Assembly: GCA_934086145.1 (NCBI GenBank) | Contig: CAKOHV010000016.1 | Location: 1-41,736, forward strand | DNA from: an uncultured Bacilli bacterium | GTDB taxonomy: Bacteria > Bacillota_I > Bacilli_A > RF39 > UBA660 | Direction of reading: 5' to 3' | DNA: 41,736 bases | Shown here: piece after piece, positions 24,703 through 33,482 of the stretch | How positions within the stretch are numbered: the stretch's first letter is position 1 | How the letters are laid out: each line of letters begins with the position of its first letter | Translations under genes and position numbers: made by a program | The notes under the pieces: model-generated | What the model saw: the letters and a program-made list of their open reading frames with translations, nothing else | What the model was told of the DNA's origin: nothing | The model's database searches: none

Positions 24703-25032
24703 TTAATTGGCAATTTTGATACTTTCTAAGAGCATAGAATATTTTAAAAGGCCAATGATTATAATAGCTTTGCGGATATAAATATAATTTTCAAGAACCA
24801 TCTCTTGACGGCGTAAAGGTTTCTTTTCATTCTTCAATAATTCTTCAGTTAAATAAGGCTTTATTTTTTGATGTTGATTATTTTGAAAAAGCGCTTCATA
24901 TTTTTTAGACATCGCTAAGATTTCTTGGAGATAAACTTTTTCTTTTTTCTTTTCATAGTTATTTTGAAGGGTTGTTATTTTTTTAGTTATTGTTACATAA
25001 TCTTCTATTATTTCTTCTCTTGTCCAATTCAT
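24703..25032 (-). CDS. Small helical protein, 109 aa, unknown
   Basis: No family recognised. The sequence is almost all charged helix, Lys/Glu rich, with a pattern suited to a coiled coil at about residues 12-50 (ITKKITTLQNNYEKKKEKVYLQEILAMSKKYEAL). A more hydrophobic stretch at about 84-104 (YIYIRKAIIIIGLLKYSMLL) could be a buried or membrane-associated helix. The ribosome site GGTGAT and the neat terminator support it as a real single gene. Expected in the cytoplasm or at the membrane face. Confidence 0.68.
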   Translation of the reverse strand: MNWTREEIIEDYVTITKKITTLQNNYEKKKEKVYLQEILAMSKKYEALFQNNQHQKIKPYLTEELLKNEKKPLRRQEMVLENYIYIRKAIIIIGLLKYSMLLESIKIAN

Positions 25033-25233
25033 TGTATCACCATTTTCATAATAGTATTATAGCACGCCTCATGCTTAGGAGTAAATTGGTGATAAGATAA
25101 TTTAAGCTTTTGATAGTTTTTTTGATATTTCAAGTAAAAAGAGCATTAAGTAAATAATTACTTATCATTTATTTCATGAGTTAAGTTCCCTACCTACTTT
25201 ATTTTTTAGCATAAACTTTTTCCTAACATATTA

Positions 25234-25268
25234 AAAACAGTCTTTCTCAAGTTTAGAAAGACTGTTTT
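25234..25268. terminator. Strong bidirectional-type terminator after the zinc-ribbon/SPFH operon
   Basis: A perfect 14-bp stem AAAACAGTCTTTCT/AGAAAGACTGTTTT with a 7-base loop lies 14 bases after the stop at 25283. T-tracts are present on either strand. Confidence 0.92.
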
Positions 25269-25282
25269 AAAAAATTAACTGG

Positions 25283-25846
25283 CTAATTTTTATATTCTAT
25301 TTTTCTTCGACAATACTTACAAATGCCTGTTTGTTCGGTAAGCATGTTGTCAGAACCACAATAAGGGCAATGTACAACATGAGTATTTTTAGCTTTTTCT
25401 CTTTTTTCTTGCATTTTCAAGTCATTTTCCTTACGTATTTCATAATCCTTTTGCATATCTTTTTTTAAATAATTAGCGGCTGCTGTACCTAGTTTAGTAA
25501 AAATGGTATTAAGAACAACCCCTAGGATAAAAAGAACTATGCCAATGGTAACTAGACGTTTACTAAAAGTTAATAATTTTAAGTAAATATCAGAACTTAT
25601 TATGGTATTTAGATATGGAATGGTACTTGAATCTATTTTTAGTAAGCCCATAATAGAATTAACAAGTTGAGGAACTGTAATTAAAAGGCCACAAACAATT
25701 AAAGCTATTGGTGTTTTATAAATTTTACTTGAATAGATAAAGAATCTAAATAATATTAAGCAGATACCTAAAAAAGGTATAAAGTATAAGGTTACAAGAA
25801 TGACTGGTAAACTACATAATAGTTTTACAACTAAATTATCTTTCAT
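25283..25846 (-). CDS. Membrane protein with C-terminal zinc ribbon, 187 aa
   Basis: Three hydrophobic segments (about residues 5-35, 46-70 and 94-116) are followed by a charged helix (KKDMQKDYEIRKENDLKMQEKREKAK). A single C-terminal zinc ribbon, VHCPYCGSDNMLTEQTGICKYCRRKI, closes the protein. The ribbon faces the cytoplasm if the charged helix does. No family name is recognised. It is the last gene of a three-gene set with a double zinc-ribbon membrane protein and an SPFH protein, which resembles the ydjGHI group of Bacillus subtilis. Spacing to the upstream gene is 24 bases with an AAGG site. A membrane stress role is inferred from that resemblance. Confidence 0.75.
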   Translation of the reverse strand: MKDNLVVKLLCSLPVILVTLYFIPFLGICLILFRFFIYSSKIYKTPIALIVCGLLITVPQLVNSIMGLLKIDSSTIPYLNTIISSDIYLKLLTFSKRLVTIGIVLFILGVVLNTIFTKLGTAAANYLKKDMQKDYEIRKENDLKMQEKREKAKNTHVVHCPYCGSDNMLTEQTGICKYCRRKIEYKN

Positions 25847-25870
25847 CTAATACCTTGATTCCTAAGAAAA

Positions 25871-27340
25871 CTATTTAGGCAAATCTTTTTTATTGCCGAT
25901 TATCGAAGAGAATAACTTACTATTGGTTGCTTCGCCATCAACTCTAGTATTATTGGCCCCTTCAATTTGAGAACTAGACAGACGTGTTCTTTTGGTCACA
26001 AATTGATCGACTTTTTGAATATTAGTCATATTATTTTTAGTTTCTCTTTCATAAGTATGACGAGCATCACGATTACGATACTTTCCATAAATGATTATGA
26101 AAAAGATAACACCAGATAGAAGGAATATCCAATTATAATCCCAGTCAATGTTAAGCATCGCCAATAAGCCTAAGAATTCAATTAAGCAAGATACTCCAAG
26201 TAACTTTGGCATATGAATTGGAACACTACCCATAGTTTCTTTGGTACGAGCATTTACAGCAACATAATGTAATATTTTTTTATTGCCTTTTACTTCGAGG
26301 TAACTATATAACCAAACTGGTAAATATGCAGCTTGCCATTGTTGACCTTTGATATTTAAATCTTGCGTAGACCACGCAACACCACGGTCATATTGACGTA
26401 ATGTGGCATTAGTAGCAAAACGAGCAATATCTTTAGACTGAATATTAACGATTTCACTTAGTTGAGAAACATTAACGTCACGTTTTTCAGAAGTATATCC
26501 TTTTAAGAAATTGGCATCATATTTTACACAATTTTCGGTGTCAAACGGCATTATAGCATTTATTACGTTGTTAGTTTGATTAGCCGAGGTATTATTTAAG
26601 CGAGCTGAATTAGATTCTATAGACAACCCCTTTATAGTTATATCAAACTCTCTTCTAACTTTGTAAAAATCGGCATCGTAATATTTTTTTTGGTTATCAC
26701 CGCTACCTAAATAGTAGCTTCTTACTTCATGTTCACCATCACCAATAAAAACGGCGTGAGCATTAACATCGACAAGCATGTATGGAAAATAAACTCCCAT
26801 TATATTGTTTGTTGTAAATTCTTTTTTAAATTTAGGATTAGCGAAAAATTTTCTCTTTCCAACAAATTTTTCAATTTCTAACTTAGCGGCATCTTTGGGA
26901 ACGTTGAAAGGCAAGACAACGTCAGGAACGCTACCATTAGGAATTTGTTCATTAACAGATAAGGTATTACGGCACCAGTGGCATCTGGCTTGAAGAGCTG
27001 AAGCTGTATCAACAACAACTTCAGCACCACAACTGCTACATTTAAATGTTACGATATCTTTAGTATCAGCAACAATATCTTGAGCACCAGAGCCTAAAAC
27101 TTGGCCTTCTAACTGACTAATATCTTCAACTAGGCCTGTAACTTTTTCTGGTTCAAATTCATGACGACAAAAGTTACATCTTAATTTACCAGTATTAACG
27201 TTTGTAGAAATATCTGTTGAACCACATTGCGGACATTTTGTTTGACCATCTTCATTGCCAAGGTCAGTTTCAACAATTTTTGGTTCATCACTTGCAATGT
27301 TATCTGTTGGTTGAGAATTTGGTTCAATATTATTAGGCAT
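25871..27340 (-). CDS. Double zinc-ribbon membrane protein, SPFH partner (YdjG-like), 489 aa
   Basis: After an acidic N-terminus come two ribbons. Ribbon one, CPQCGSTDISTNVNTGKLRCNFC, is at about residues 36-58. Ribbon two, CSSCGAEVVVDTASALQARCHWC, is at about 99-122. A long soluble domain follows, containing LPFNVPKDAAKLEIEKFVGKRKFFANPKFK and ending near WQAAYLPVWLYSYLEVKGNKK. Two helices lie at about 385-420 (SCLIEFLGLLAMLNI, WIFLLSGVIFFIIIYG). This order is typical of the TFIIB-type zinc-ribbon proteins encoded beside SPFH proteins, such as B. subtilis YdjG. The stop of the SPFH gene is three bases upstream, so they are coupled. It is thought to form a membrane-stress complex with the SPFH partner; that is family knowledge, not visible here. 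Confidence 0.82.
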   Translation of the reverse strand: MPNNIEPNSQPTDNIASDEPKIVETDLGNEDGQTKCPQCGSTDISTNVNTGKLRCNFCRHEFEPEKVTGLVEDISQLEGQVLGSGAQDIVADTKDIVTFKCSSCGAEVVVDTASALQARCHWCRNTLSVNEQIPNGSVPDVVLPFNVPKDAAKLEIEKFVGKRKFFANPKFKKEFTTNNIMGVYFPYMLVDVNAHAVFIGDGEHEVRSYYLGSGDNQKKYYDADFYKVRREFDITIKGLSIESNSARLNNTSANQTNNVINAIMPFDTENCVKYDANFLKGYTSEKRDVNVSQLSEIVNIQSKDIARFATNATLRQYDRGVAWSTQDLNIKGQQWQAAYLPVWLYSYLEVKGNKKILHYVAVNARTKETMGSVPIHMPKLLGVSCLIEFLGLLAMLNIDWDYNWIFLLSGVIFFIIIYGKYRNRDARHTYERETKNNMTNIQKVDQFVTKRTRLSSSQIEGANNTRVDGEATNSKLFSSIIGNKKDLPK

Positions 27341-27343
27341 AAA

Positions 27344-28645
27344 TTATATTCCTAAAACTTGTGCCTTTAATTTGTCATAATCTTCTTGTGTAATTGCGCC
27401 AGCATCTAATAATTTTTTAGCATTTAACAATCTAGTTGTTGGGTCTTCAGCTGGTGCTTGTGGAGCTGGTTGCGCTTGTTGAACTTCAGGTGTTACTTGA
27501 GCTTGCGCTGGTTGTTGGTATGGTTGTTCATTCATTGGTTGAACTGGTTGTTGATAGGCTTGTTGTTGAACAGGTTGTTGTTGGTTAAAGGCTGGTTGGT
27601 ATGATGAAGGGGTATTTGGTTGTTGCATTCCACCCATCATTCCATTAGCAGCTTGCATACCCATGCCCATGAAGGCCATACCAGTTCCGCCACCATTTTC
27701 ACCAGCAGCTTGCATACCACGAGCAGCAGCTTGTTGCATGAAAGAGTTGCCTCTAGCGCCAGATAAAGCATCAGCTTTCTTAACGTCTTTCATTAATTCT
27801 TTAGTATCTTCGTCATATTCGATAGCTAAAATAGCTGTTTTAACTATTTCTAGTCCCCTATCGCTACGCCAATGATAGTTATCTTCAACAGCTTGTGATA
27901 AGCTTTGCGCAAAACCAAGTTGATCGCCTTGGATTCTAGCCATACGATTACCTTTACTAGGATCGTTAGTGTAATTAGCAAAACCAGCTGATAAACTTCC
28001 CACTAATTCACTAAATAATTGAGAACCGGCTTCATTGTCCATATCAGCAAAATCAAATATTGGTGCATTTGGTTGTAAATATTTAGCTGGAACAAAATTC
28101 TTAACAAATAATAAAGGGTCTACTATTTTTAATGAATAAGTACCTCTTGTTACAGCACCAACTTGAGTACCTAAGAAAGCATCATCCCAATATATTTCTG
28201 ATTGTGTACCAAATTTGTTGTTTGGTATTTCTTTTAAATTAATATAGAAAGCTAATTGTTGACTACCTGGTTGACCACCAAATTTTACTTTATCCCAAGA
28301 AGATTGGATTGTTGAAGTTATAAAGCTATTATTAGCAAATATTGATTGTGAATTAATGTCATCACTTCTAAATTCATAACCTCCTGGTTCAGCTATTAGA
28401 CCGGTAATAGCGCCATCTTGTAAAGTAATAAGGGCTGTTCCTTCTGGGACAACAATCTTACTACCATTAGTAATAATGTTTTCATTTCCTTTGTAGTTTT
28501 CGCCACGTCCATTATTTTGTGATTGTGGAATAGCTTGATATACAGCAGCAGTGCTTGGTACATTAGCTAATGGAACATAGAAATCTTTCCATTGATCAGC
28601 AAAAGTACTACTGAATGCTCCTGCAAATGCTTTAATAAATCCCAT
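27344..28645 (-). CDS. SPFH-domain protein with C-terminal SHOCT domain (YdjI-like), 433 aa
   Basis: The N-terminus MGFIKAFAGAFSSTFADQWKDF and the segment GSKIVVPEGTALITLQDGAITGLIAEPGGYEF are typical of bacterial SPFH/band-7 proteins of the YdjI type. An alpha-helical part follows to about residue 315. A Gln/Pro/Met-rich flexible stretch spans about 316-400. The end, TTRLLNAKKLLDAGAITQEDYDKLKAQVLGI, is a classic SHOCT domain. In B. subtilis the YdjI protein recruits PspA to the membrane; no pspA is present in this window. The start is firm, with AAGGAGG 7 bases upstream. First gene of the operon. Confidence 0.9.
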   Translation of the reverse strand: MGFIKAFAGAFSSTFADQWKDFYVPLANVPSTAAVYQAIPQSQNNGRGENYKGNENIITNGSKIVVPEGTALITLQDGAITGLIAEPGGYEFRSDDINSQSIFANNSFITSTIQSSWDKVKFGGQPGSQQLAFYINLKEIPNNKFGTQSEIYWDDAFLGTQVGAVTRGTYSLKIVDPLLFVKNFVPAKYLQPNAPIFDFADMDNEAGSQLFSELVGSLSAGFANYTNDPSKGNRMARIQGDQLGFAQSLSQAVEDNYHWRSDRGLEIVKTAILAIEYDEDTKELMKDVKKADALSGARGNSFMQQAAARGMQAAGENGGGTGMAFMGMGMQAANGMMGGMQQPNTPSSYQPAFNQQQPVQQQAYQQPVQPMNEQPYQQPAQAQVTPEVQQAQPAPQAPAEDPTTRLLNAKKLLDAGAITQEDYDKLKAQVLGI

Positions 28646-28985
28646 AAAATACCTCCTTGTATGTAGATTACTACATAAATCAAAATTTAATAAAGACTTG
28701 AATAGTTTTTTGATTAGTTAATTATATGTTGAAAAATTAATTTTTATAATATTTTTTTACTTTTATTACCTAATTAATAACTATAACTACTTCCCACTCC
28801 TATTCTTTTTCATTATATCATACTTTAAAGAGTTTATATAATAATTAATGGACATTTTTACGTAATATTGGGAGAATTTGGGCGAAAGAAAGCGCAGTTT
28901 TACAAGGAAGTGGAGTTTATTAGATATTTGGGGTGTGCCTTTTTGGAGAATGTTGGTTATTTTTATAAAATTTTATAGATTTTAA
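28646..28985. other. Gene-free stretch upstream of the SPFH operon
   Basis: It contains an inverted repeat TATGTAG-ATTA-CTACATA at 28660-28677, directly upstream of the SPFH ribosome site, which could be an operator or a 5' hairpin. On the minus strand CATATAAT near 28725-28732 is a possible -10. The rest, including a locally GC-richer patch at 28865-28950, holds no gene I can support. Confidence 0.4.
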
Positions 28986-29008
28986 AAGATTAGAATCAAT
29001 CTAATCTT
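28986..29008 (-). terminator. Terminator of the DpnII operon
   Basis: A 9-bp stem AAGATTAGA/TCTAATCTT (28986-28994, 29000-29008) with a 5-base loop is followed by TTTTAAAAT on the minus strand. It lies 55 bases after the endonuclease stop. Confidence 0.7.
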
Positions 29009-29063
29009 AGGTCTATTATAGATAGTATTGGAGAGTATTATCACCTCTAAAATTAATTTAGTT

Positions 29064-29999
29064 TTATGAGAAATAATCTTTTAGGATTTCATCTAGCATG
29101 CCATATTTAGCCAAATGATAATTTATTAAATGGTCAAGATGTCTAAAGCCTTTTTGTAACTGATTCTTATCTTTGCTATCCCAGCACAAACCGTCTGTTA
29201 ATAAGATAAAACCAATATTAAGCTTTTTTAAATCATTTTGACGATTTATATAACTATCAATAATTTCTTCTGGCTTTGAACCTTTTTTAAAGAAATAATC
29301 AACTTCAATATTTAAGGCTTTATTACCTTTTATTAATATAAAGTCCGATTTTCTATTAGCTATATCAGGAGATATCGTAAATCCATAATTTTTCAATACT
29401 TTGAATTTTTTTTGCGATAATAAAGATATATCATATTTTTTACATATACTAGCAATAATTGGTTCACAGGCATCTTCGAAGACCGTTCCACCTCTATTTT
29501 TTCGACCATTTGAATCTAGACCAACTAAAACGCCTATAACATAATCAATGACACTTTTTTCTAACAAATTTTCAAATAGATTCTTTAAACCCATCTTTTC
29601 AAAAAAGATATAATATATTTCAATTGTTTCATCAGATAAGTTTCCATTAAGTTCACTTACATTAAAGTTATATGAATAAAAATCATCTTCATCTAAGTCT
29701 TCATTGACAACTCGTAAATTAGTTTCACCTTTCCACACTGCTTTACGTTCACCTTTAGAAAGGGCAAACAATAAAGGAAAAGTCGCTATGACTGTTGGTA
29801 ATTTTCTAGCCAATTCAACAAATTTAGCATGGATATCATCACATCTGATTAAAACATTCATAGCATTTAATTCTATTGCAAATTTTCTATAATCAAGGAC
29901 ATTGCCCCAATTAACATAAAAATTAAAGCCACGATTAGTTGCAACTAAGTTATCAACAAATATTTCCGCTAATTCATCAGTACTCATATTTTTATACAT
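29064..29999 (-). CDS. DpnII/MboI-type restriction endonuclease (GATC)
   Basis: A type II endonuclease expected to cut unmethylated GATC. The opening STDELAEIFVDNLVATNRGFNFYVNWGNV matches the DpnII/MboI family, as does FEDACEPIIASICKKYDISLLSQKKF. The likely nuclease core is SDFIL (D219) followed by IEVD (E232, D234), a PD-(D/E)xK variant; this residue assignment is mine and untested. The length of 311 is close to DpnII (about 288). The gene overlaps the DpnA-type methylase gene by 8 bases, with AGGAGG inside that gene. It is last in the order methylase, second methylase, endonuclease, the same order as in Streptococcus. Confidence 0.88.
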   Translation of the reverse strand: MYKNMSTDELAEIFVDNLVATNRGFNFYVNWGNVLDYRKFAIELNAMNVLIRCDDIHAKFVELARKLPTVIATFPLLFALSKGERKAVWKGETNLRVVNEDLDEDDFYSYNFNVSELNGNLSDETIEIYYIFFEKMGLKNLFENLLEKSVIDYVIGVLVGLDSNGRKNRGGTVFEDACEPIIASICKKYDISLLSQKKFKVLKNYGFTISPDIANRKSDFILIKGNKALNIEVDYFFKKGSKPEEIIDSYINRQNDLKKLNIGFILLTDGLCWDSKDKNQLQKGFRHLDHLINYHLAKYGMLDEILKDYFS

Positions 30000-30756
30000 T
30001 TTCTTTTAACCTCCTAATGGTAAGATCTAAATAATCTTTTTCTTTATCAATTCCGATATATTTTCTATTTAATTTTTTGGCAACGATCCCTGTTGTTCCA
30101 CTGCCATTAAAGGGGTCTAAAATTAAGTCTCCCTCGTCAGTTGAGGCTAATACTATTTTTTCGAGGAGTGCAAGCGGTTTTTGGGTTGGATGTTTACCAC
30201 ACTTTTTTTCACTTGGCTTAGTTAATGATGTTTCCCAGACATCTTTCATTTGCTTTCCATTGTTTATTTTTTTCATTACGTCATAATTAAATTTATGTTT
30301 AGCATTTTTGATGTCTTTTTTAGCCCATAAAATGGTTTCTGTTGAATGAACAAAGGCACGACAACTAATGTTAGGAGGAGGATTTAATTTTCGCCAAGTT
30401 ATATTGTTAATTATCTTAAAACCTTCTTCTTCAAGAGCCATGCCAATTGAATAAATATTGTGCATTGTGCCACTTATCCATATTGTTCCATTATCTTTTA
30501 AGACACGTTTGCATGCTCTTATCCATCGTTTATTAAATTCATGTTTTTCTTTTAAGCTTATTTTTTCATCCCATTTGCCCTTTTTTACCGACACCATCTT
30601 ACCAGCACTGCAAGTTATTCCATCTCCTGATAAGAAATATGGAGGGTCGGCAAATATCATGTCCACACTTTGAGATTCTATTTTTTCTAACAATAAAAGG
30701 GCATCCCCATGGAGTAATTTAAAATTGTTTTCTTCATAGAAACATTCTTCACTCAC
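29992..30756 (-). CDS. dpnA: DpnA-type DNA adenine methyltransferase, 254 aa
   Basis: An N6-adenine methyltransferase of the beta class (catalytic motif before the SAM motif). DPPY lies at residues 37-40, followed by FLSGDGITCSAGKMVSVKKGKWDE, and the SAM-binding DPFNGSGTTG lies at 214-223. This matches the second methylase of the DpnII system, which can methylate single-stranded GATC and protect incoming plasmid DNA during transformation. The start is a GTG at 30756 placed 8 bases after GGAGG; the longer in-frame GTG at 30765 lies inside that site. It begins 32 bases after the first methylase gene and overlaps the endonuclease gene. Confidence 0.9.
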   Translation of the reverse strand: MSEECFYEENNFKLLHGDALLLLEKIESQSVDMIFADPPYFLSGDGITCSAGKMVSVKKGKWDEKISLKEKHEFNKRWIRACKRVLKDNGTIWISGTMHNIYSIGMALEEEGFKIINNITWRKLNPPPNISCRAFVHSTETILWAKKDIKNAKHKFNYDVMKKINNGKQMKDVWETSLTKPSEKKCGKHPTQKPLALLEKIVLASTDEGDLILDPFNGSGTTGIVAKKLNRKYIGIDKEKDYLDLTIRRLKENV

Positions 30757-30788
30757 GTAATGCACCTCCTATATATAATATACAACGT

Positions 30789-31643
30789 TTATTCTTCAAA
30801 TCCTTCTTTATTTTCATAATTTGTTATAATTACTTCTTCCACTTTACCTCTTTTTTTACCATTAGCATTGATGTTTCTTTTGGCCTCAATTACGTGAATG
30901 TTAAAATCTTTATATAATTCTCGGACCAAGAAAGTATTATGGTTTGAAAGCATTACATAGCAACCTCTAGCAGCTAATTCCTTAAATACTTTGGCAAGTC
31001 TTATTTGTTCTTCTTTACCAAAGCCATCTTCAGTATAACTTGTAAAAGTTTGAGTATCTGAGTCATATGGCGGATCAAAGTAGATAAAGTCGCCCTTTTT
31101 GGCAGTCTTAACAGCTTCTTCGAAATCTGTACTTAAAATTGTTATGTCATTCATTGTTAAATAATTGCTAACAGTTACTAAGTTTGAGTCTTCATATGTA
31201 TTAACTTTGGTCTTTTTACCAAATGGGACATTAAATTCATTCTTACTATTGACTCTATATAAGCCATTAAAGCAAGCTTTATTTAAATAAATGGTTCGGG
31301 CAGCTCTAGTATAATCAGCTAACCTATTGTATGATTTTTTATTTCTATCTTTATTTCTAATTTCGTAATAATATTCCTCACTATGGTTGGCTTCATGCGT
31401 ATTTAAGGCTTTACACATATGTTTGAACTTTTCTTCATCACATAAGACATTATAAACATTTATTAATTCAGCATTATAATCGTTGATCACAGCCTTTTTG
31501 GGTGCTAGTTCAAACAATAACGCTCCACCACCGACAAATGGTTCATAATAGGTATTATATTCATAAGGAACTAGTTCATTTAATTTATTTATAATTTGTC
31601 TTTTTCCACCAGCCCATTTCACAAAAGGTTTGCCTTTTATCAT
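30789..31643 (-). CDS. dpnM: DpnM/Dam-type DNA adenine methyltransferase, 284 aa
   Basis: An alpha-class N6-adenine methyltransferase. The SAM motif region is FVKWAGGKRQIINKL (residues 7-21) and YYEPFVGGGALLFEL. The catalytic motif DPPYDSD lies at 190-196, followed by the SFTSYTEDGFGKEEQ-like stretch seen in Dam and DpnM. It methylates GATC in duplex DNA and protects the host. The start at 31643 is chosen from GGAGG nine bases upstream and gives 284 residues, the same length I recall for DpnM of Streptococcus. TGATATAAT (extended -10) lies upstream. First gene of the restriction operon. Confidence 0.93.
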   Translation of the reverse strand: MIKGKPFVKWAGGKRQIINKLNELVPYEYNTYYEPFVGGGALLFELAPKKAVINDYNAELINVYNVLCDEEKFKHMCKALNTHEANHSEEYYYEIRNKDRNKKSYNRLADYTRAARTIYLNKACFNGLYRVNSKNEFNVPFGKKTKVNTYEDSNLVTVSNYLTMNDITILSTDFEEAVKTAKKGDFIYFDPPYDSDTQTFTSYTEDGFGKEEQIRLAKVFKELAARGCYVMLSNHNTFLVRELYKDFNIHVIEAKRNINANGKKRGKVEEVIITNYENKEGFEE

Positions 31644-31729
31644 GATAATCACCCTCCAAATTACATACTTGTTTATTATATCATTAAACCATTAGTTTTT
31701 ATACAAAAGGATGAGTTACTTTTAACATT

Positions 31730-33316
31730 TTATAAGTGATAATATTTCATCAGCTGGTGATACTCGTTGTCAACCATTTCGCCAAAATCAGAACCGAACT
31801 GAATCGGCATACTAGCTAGTAAACCATCATAGACAATAAAACCTTTAAAAGGGATTAACGAAGTATTAACAACATAAGGTAGTTCATCATTAGGGATGAC
31901 ATTGTCAATATTATCATTAAGACCTTTAACCATATATATTCTATCTTTTGACATAAAAGCCGTATATTCTAGTTCATAGCGCGAAATAATAAATATATCT
32001 CTGATTCCTTTTGAAAATTCGGTAGCCAAACTTAGCTCTTCTTTCGTAAAGTTATAAGGATTAGCTAAGCAAAATTCCATGGTAAGAGCACTTTTGTTTG
32101 CCCAATACTTTTCAACAATATCATTAAGTTCAAAAGGATTAACACCATTTTGATTATAAATTTTTAAGCGGAGATTTATAGCATATTTCTTATTAGTAAA
32201 TTCTAATAAGGCAAAATATATTTTATAAAATAATTTAGCCTCTTTAGGAGCTAGACAAGCATTTTTTTGTTTAATATATCTTTGGGCCTGAATACATTTA
32301 GCATTTATTTGCTTAAGAGTTATTTCTTTAGCTTCATTAGGAGTAAAGCCGTTTAAAGCCCCCGATGGCATTTCATCCATCGCTTCGTTCATAATTTTAA
32401 AGAAAGATGTTAAATCAATATTTCTTAAAGAAGGGACAGCAGCGATCCCATTTTCTAAATATTGTCGATCAATATTAAGTAAAGCACATTCACGAATATT
32501 TCTGATTGCTGATTGCCAATAAAATGGTAATTTTTTTAATTCTTTTAAAAATCTTTTTATCTTAGGATTATTTATGTCAAAATCGTTATAAAATAGAGTT
32601 TTATATTGATTATGATCAATTATTTTAGCCCCAGCTATGCCCTGTTTTTTCCTTTGGACTTCTAGTTCTTCTTCAATTCCATAGTAATCTTGATAAATAG
32701 CAAAAGGTATATTTTCTCCTAATTCTTTAAAATCTTTAGATTCAATAAAGACATAGTAATTAAATAATTTATCATATAATAAATGATTCCAGATTAATTC
32801 AGGGTCTAAATTAGTTATACCTGATGCAAATTCACAAACGGTATATAGTATTGCTGAGCCTTGTATTTTGCAATAAGCTACTAGCAACTCATTTAAATCA
32901 TCTATTTTCTTTTTATGAGACCAGTTTACTCTTTTTAAGGCTTCTTTTACTTGTTCAAGAATCTCTTCGGGAATATAAATTCCTTCGGTAAAATCGTATT
33001 GAATTAAGAATTTTTTTTCTAAGGCGTCTATTTCCCATTTATATTTATCGTCTGGGGAAATCATTTTAGTTTCCTCATCCGATTTTAGTAAAGCATCTTT
33101 GGTACTTTGTTCGTTTAAAATCATTTTTAAATATTTTAATTCGCGTGTTGTACAAAGATTAATAATGTTATCGGGCTCATTATAAACATCATATATAGCC
33201 TTGATCATTTTGACTTTGGTTATTTTTTCATAATCTTTAAATTCATCAACAATTCTAACATATTGTTCATAAACATAGTCTTTTCTAAAATATTTTATTT
33301 CATCATACAATTTCAT
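31730..33316 (-). CDS. 528-aa protein of unknown function beside the DpnII operon
   Basis: I do not recognise a family. The protein is mainly alpha-helical, charged, without signal sequence, membrane helix, Cys clusters or Walker motifs. The C-terminal 90 residues change character (DIFIISRYELEYTAFMSKDRIYMVKGLND then FKGFIVYDGLLASMPIQFG) and look like a compact beta-rich domain that ends most of the chain. The ribosome site is weak (AGAAG). It ends 87 bases before the dpnM start and has the same direction, so read-through into the restriction operon is possible, although dpnM has its own -10. It may be an island cargo gene, for instance a helical scaffold or regulator. No function is assigned. 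Confidence 0.7.
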   Translation of the reverse strand: MKLYDEIKYFRKDYVYEQYVRIVDEFKDYEKITKVKMIKAIYDVYNEPDNIINLCTTRELKYLKMILNEQSTKDALLKSDEETKMISPDDKYKWEIDALEKKFLIQYDFTEGIYIPEEILEQVKEALKRVNWSHKKKIDDLNELLVAYCKIQGSAILYTVCEFASGITNLDPELIWNHLLYDKLFNYYVFIESKDFKELGENIPFAIYQDYYGIEEELEVQRKKQGIAGAKIIDHNQYKTLFYNDFDINNPKIKRFLKELKKLPFYWQSAIRNIRECALLNIDRQYLENGIAAVPSLRNIDLTSFFKIMNEAMDEMPSGALNGFTPNEAKEITLKQINAKCIQAQRYIKQKNACLAPKEAKLFYKIYFALLEFTNKKYAINLRLKIYNQNGVNPFELNDIVEKYWANKSALTMEFCLANPYNFTKEELSLATEFSKGIRDIFIISRYELEYTAFMSKDRIYMVKGLNDNIDNVIPNDELPYVVNTSLIPFKGFIVYDGLLASMPIQFGSDFGEMVDNEYHQLMKYYHL

Positions 33317-33482
33317 ATATACTTCTACATTCCATTCTAATCATATTATGGGATTTTTATAGAATGACGATGGTAAGTCATTCAACCATTTATTTTTTAT
33401 TATTAATTAATAAGATTGCTAACTTTTATGTATTCACCAAAAAATAAAGTAAGAGCAAAGATAACTAAAAAGTTTAAGAGTA

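Noticed and set aside
28870..28978. Short plus-strand frame in the gap upstream of the SPFH operon
   Set aside because: About 36 codons, no ribosome site or promoter, and no recognisable pattern.
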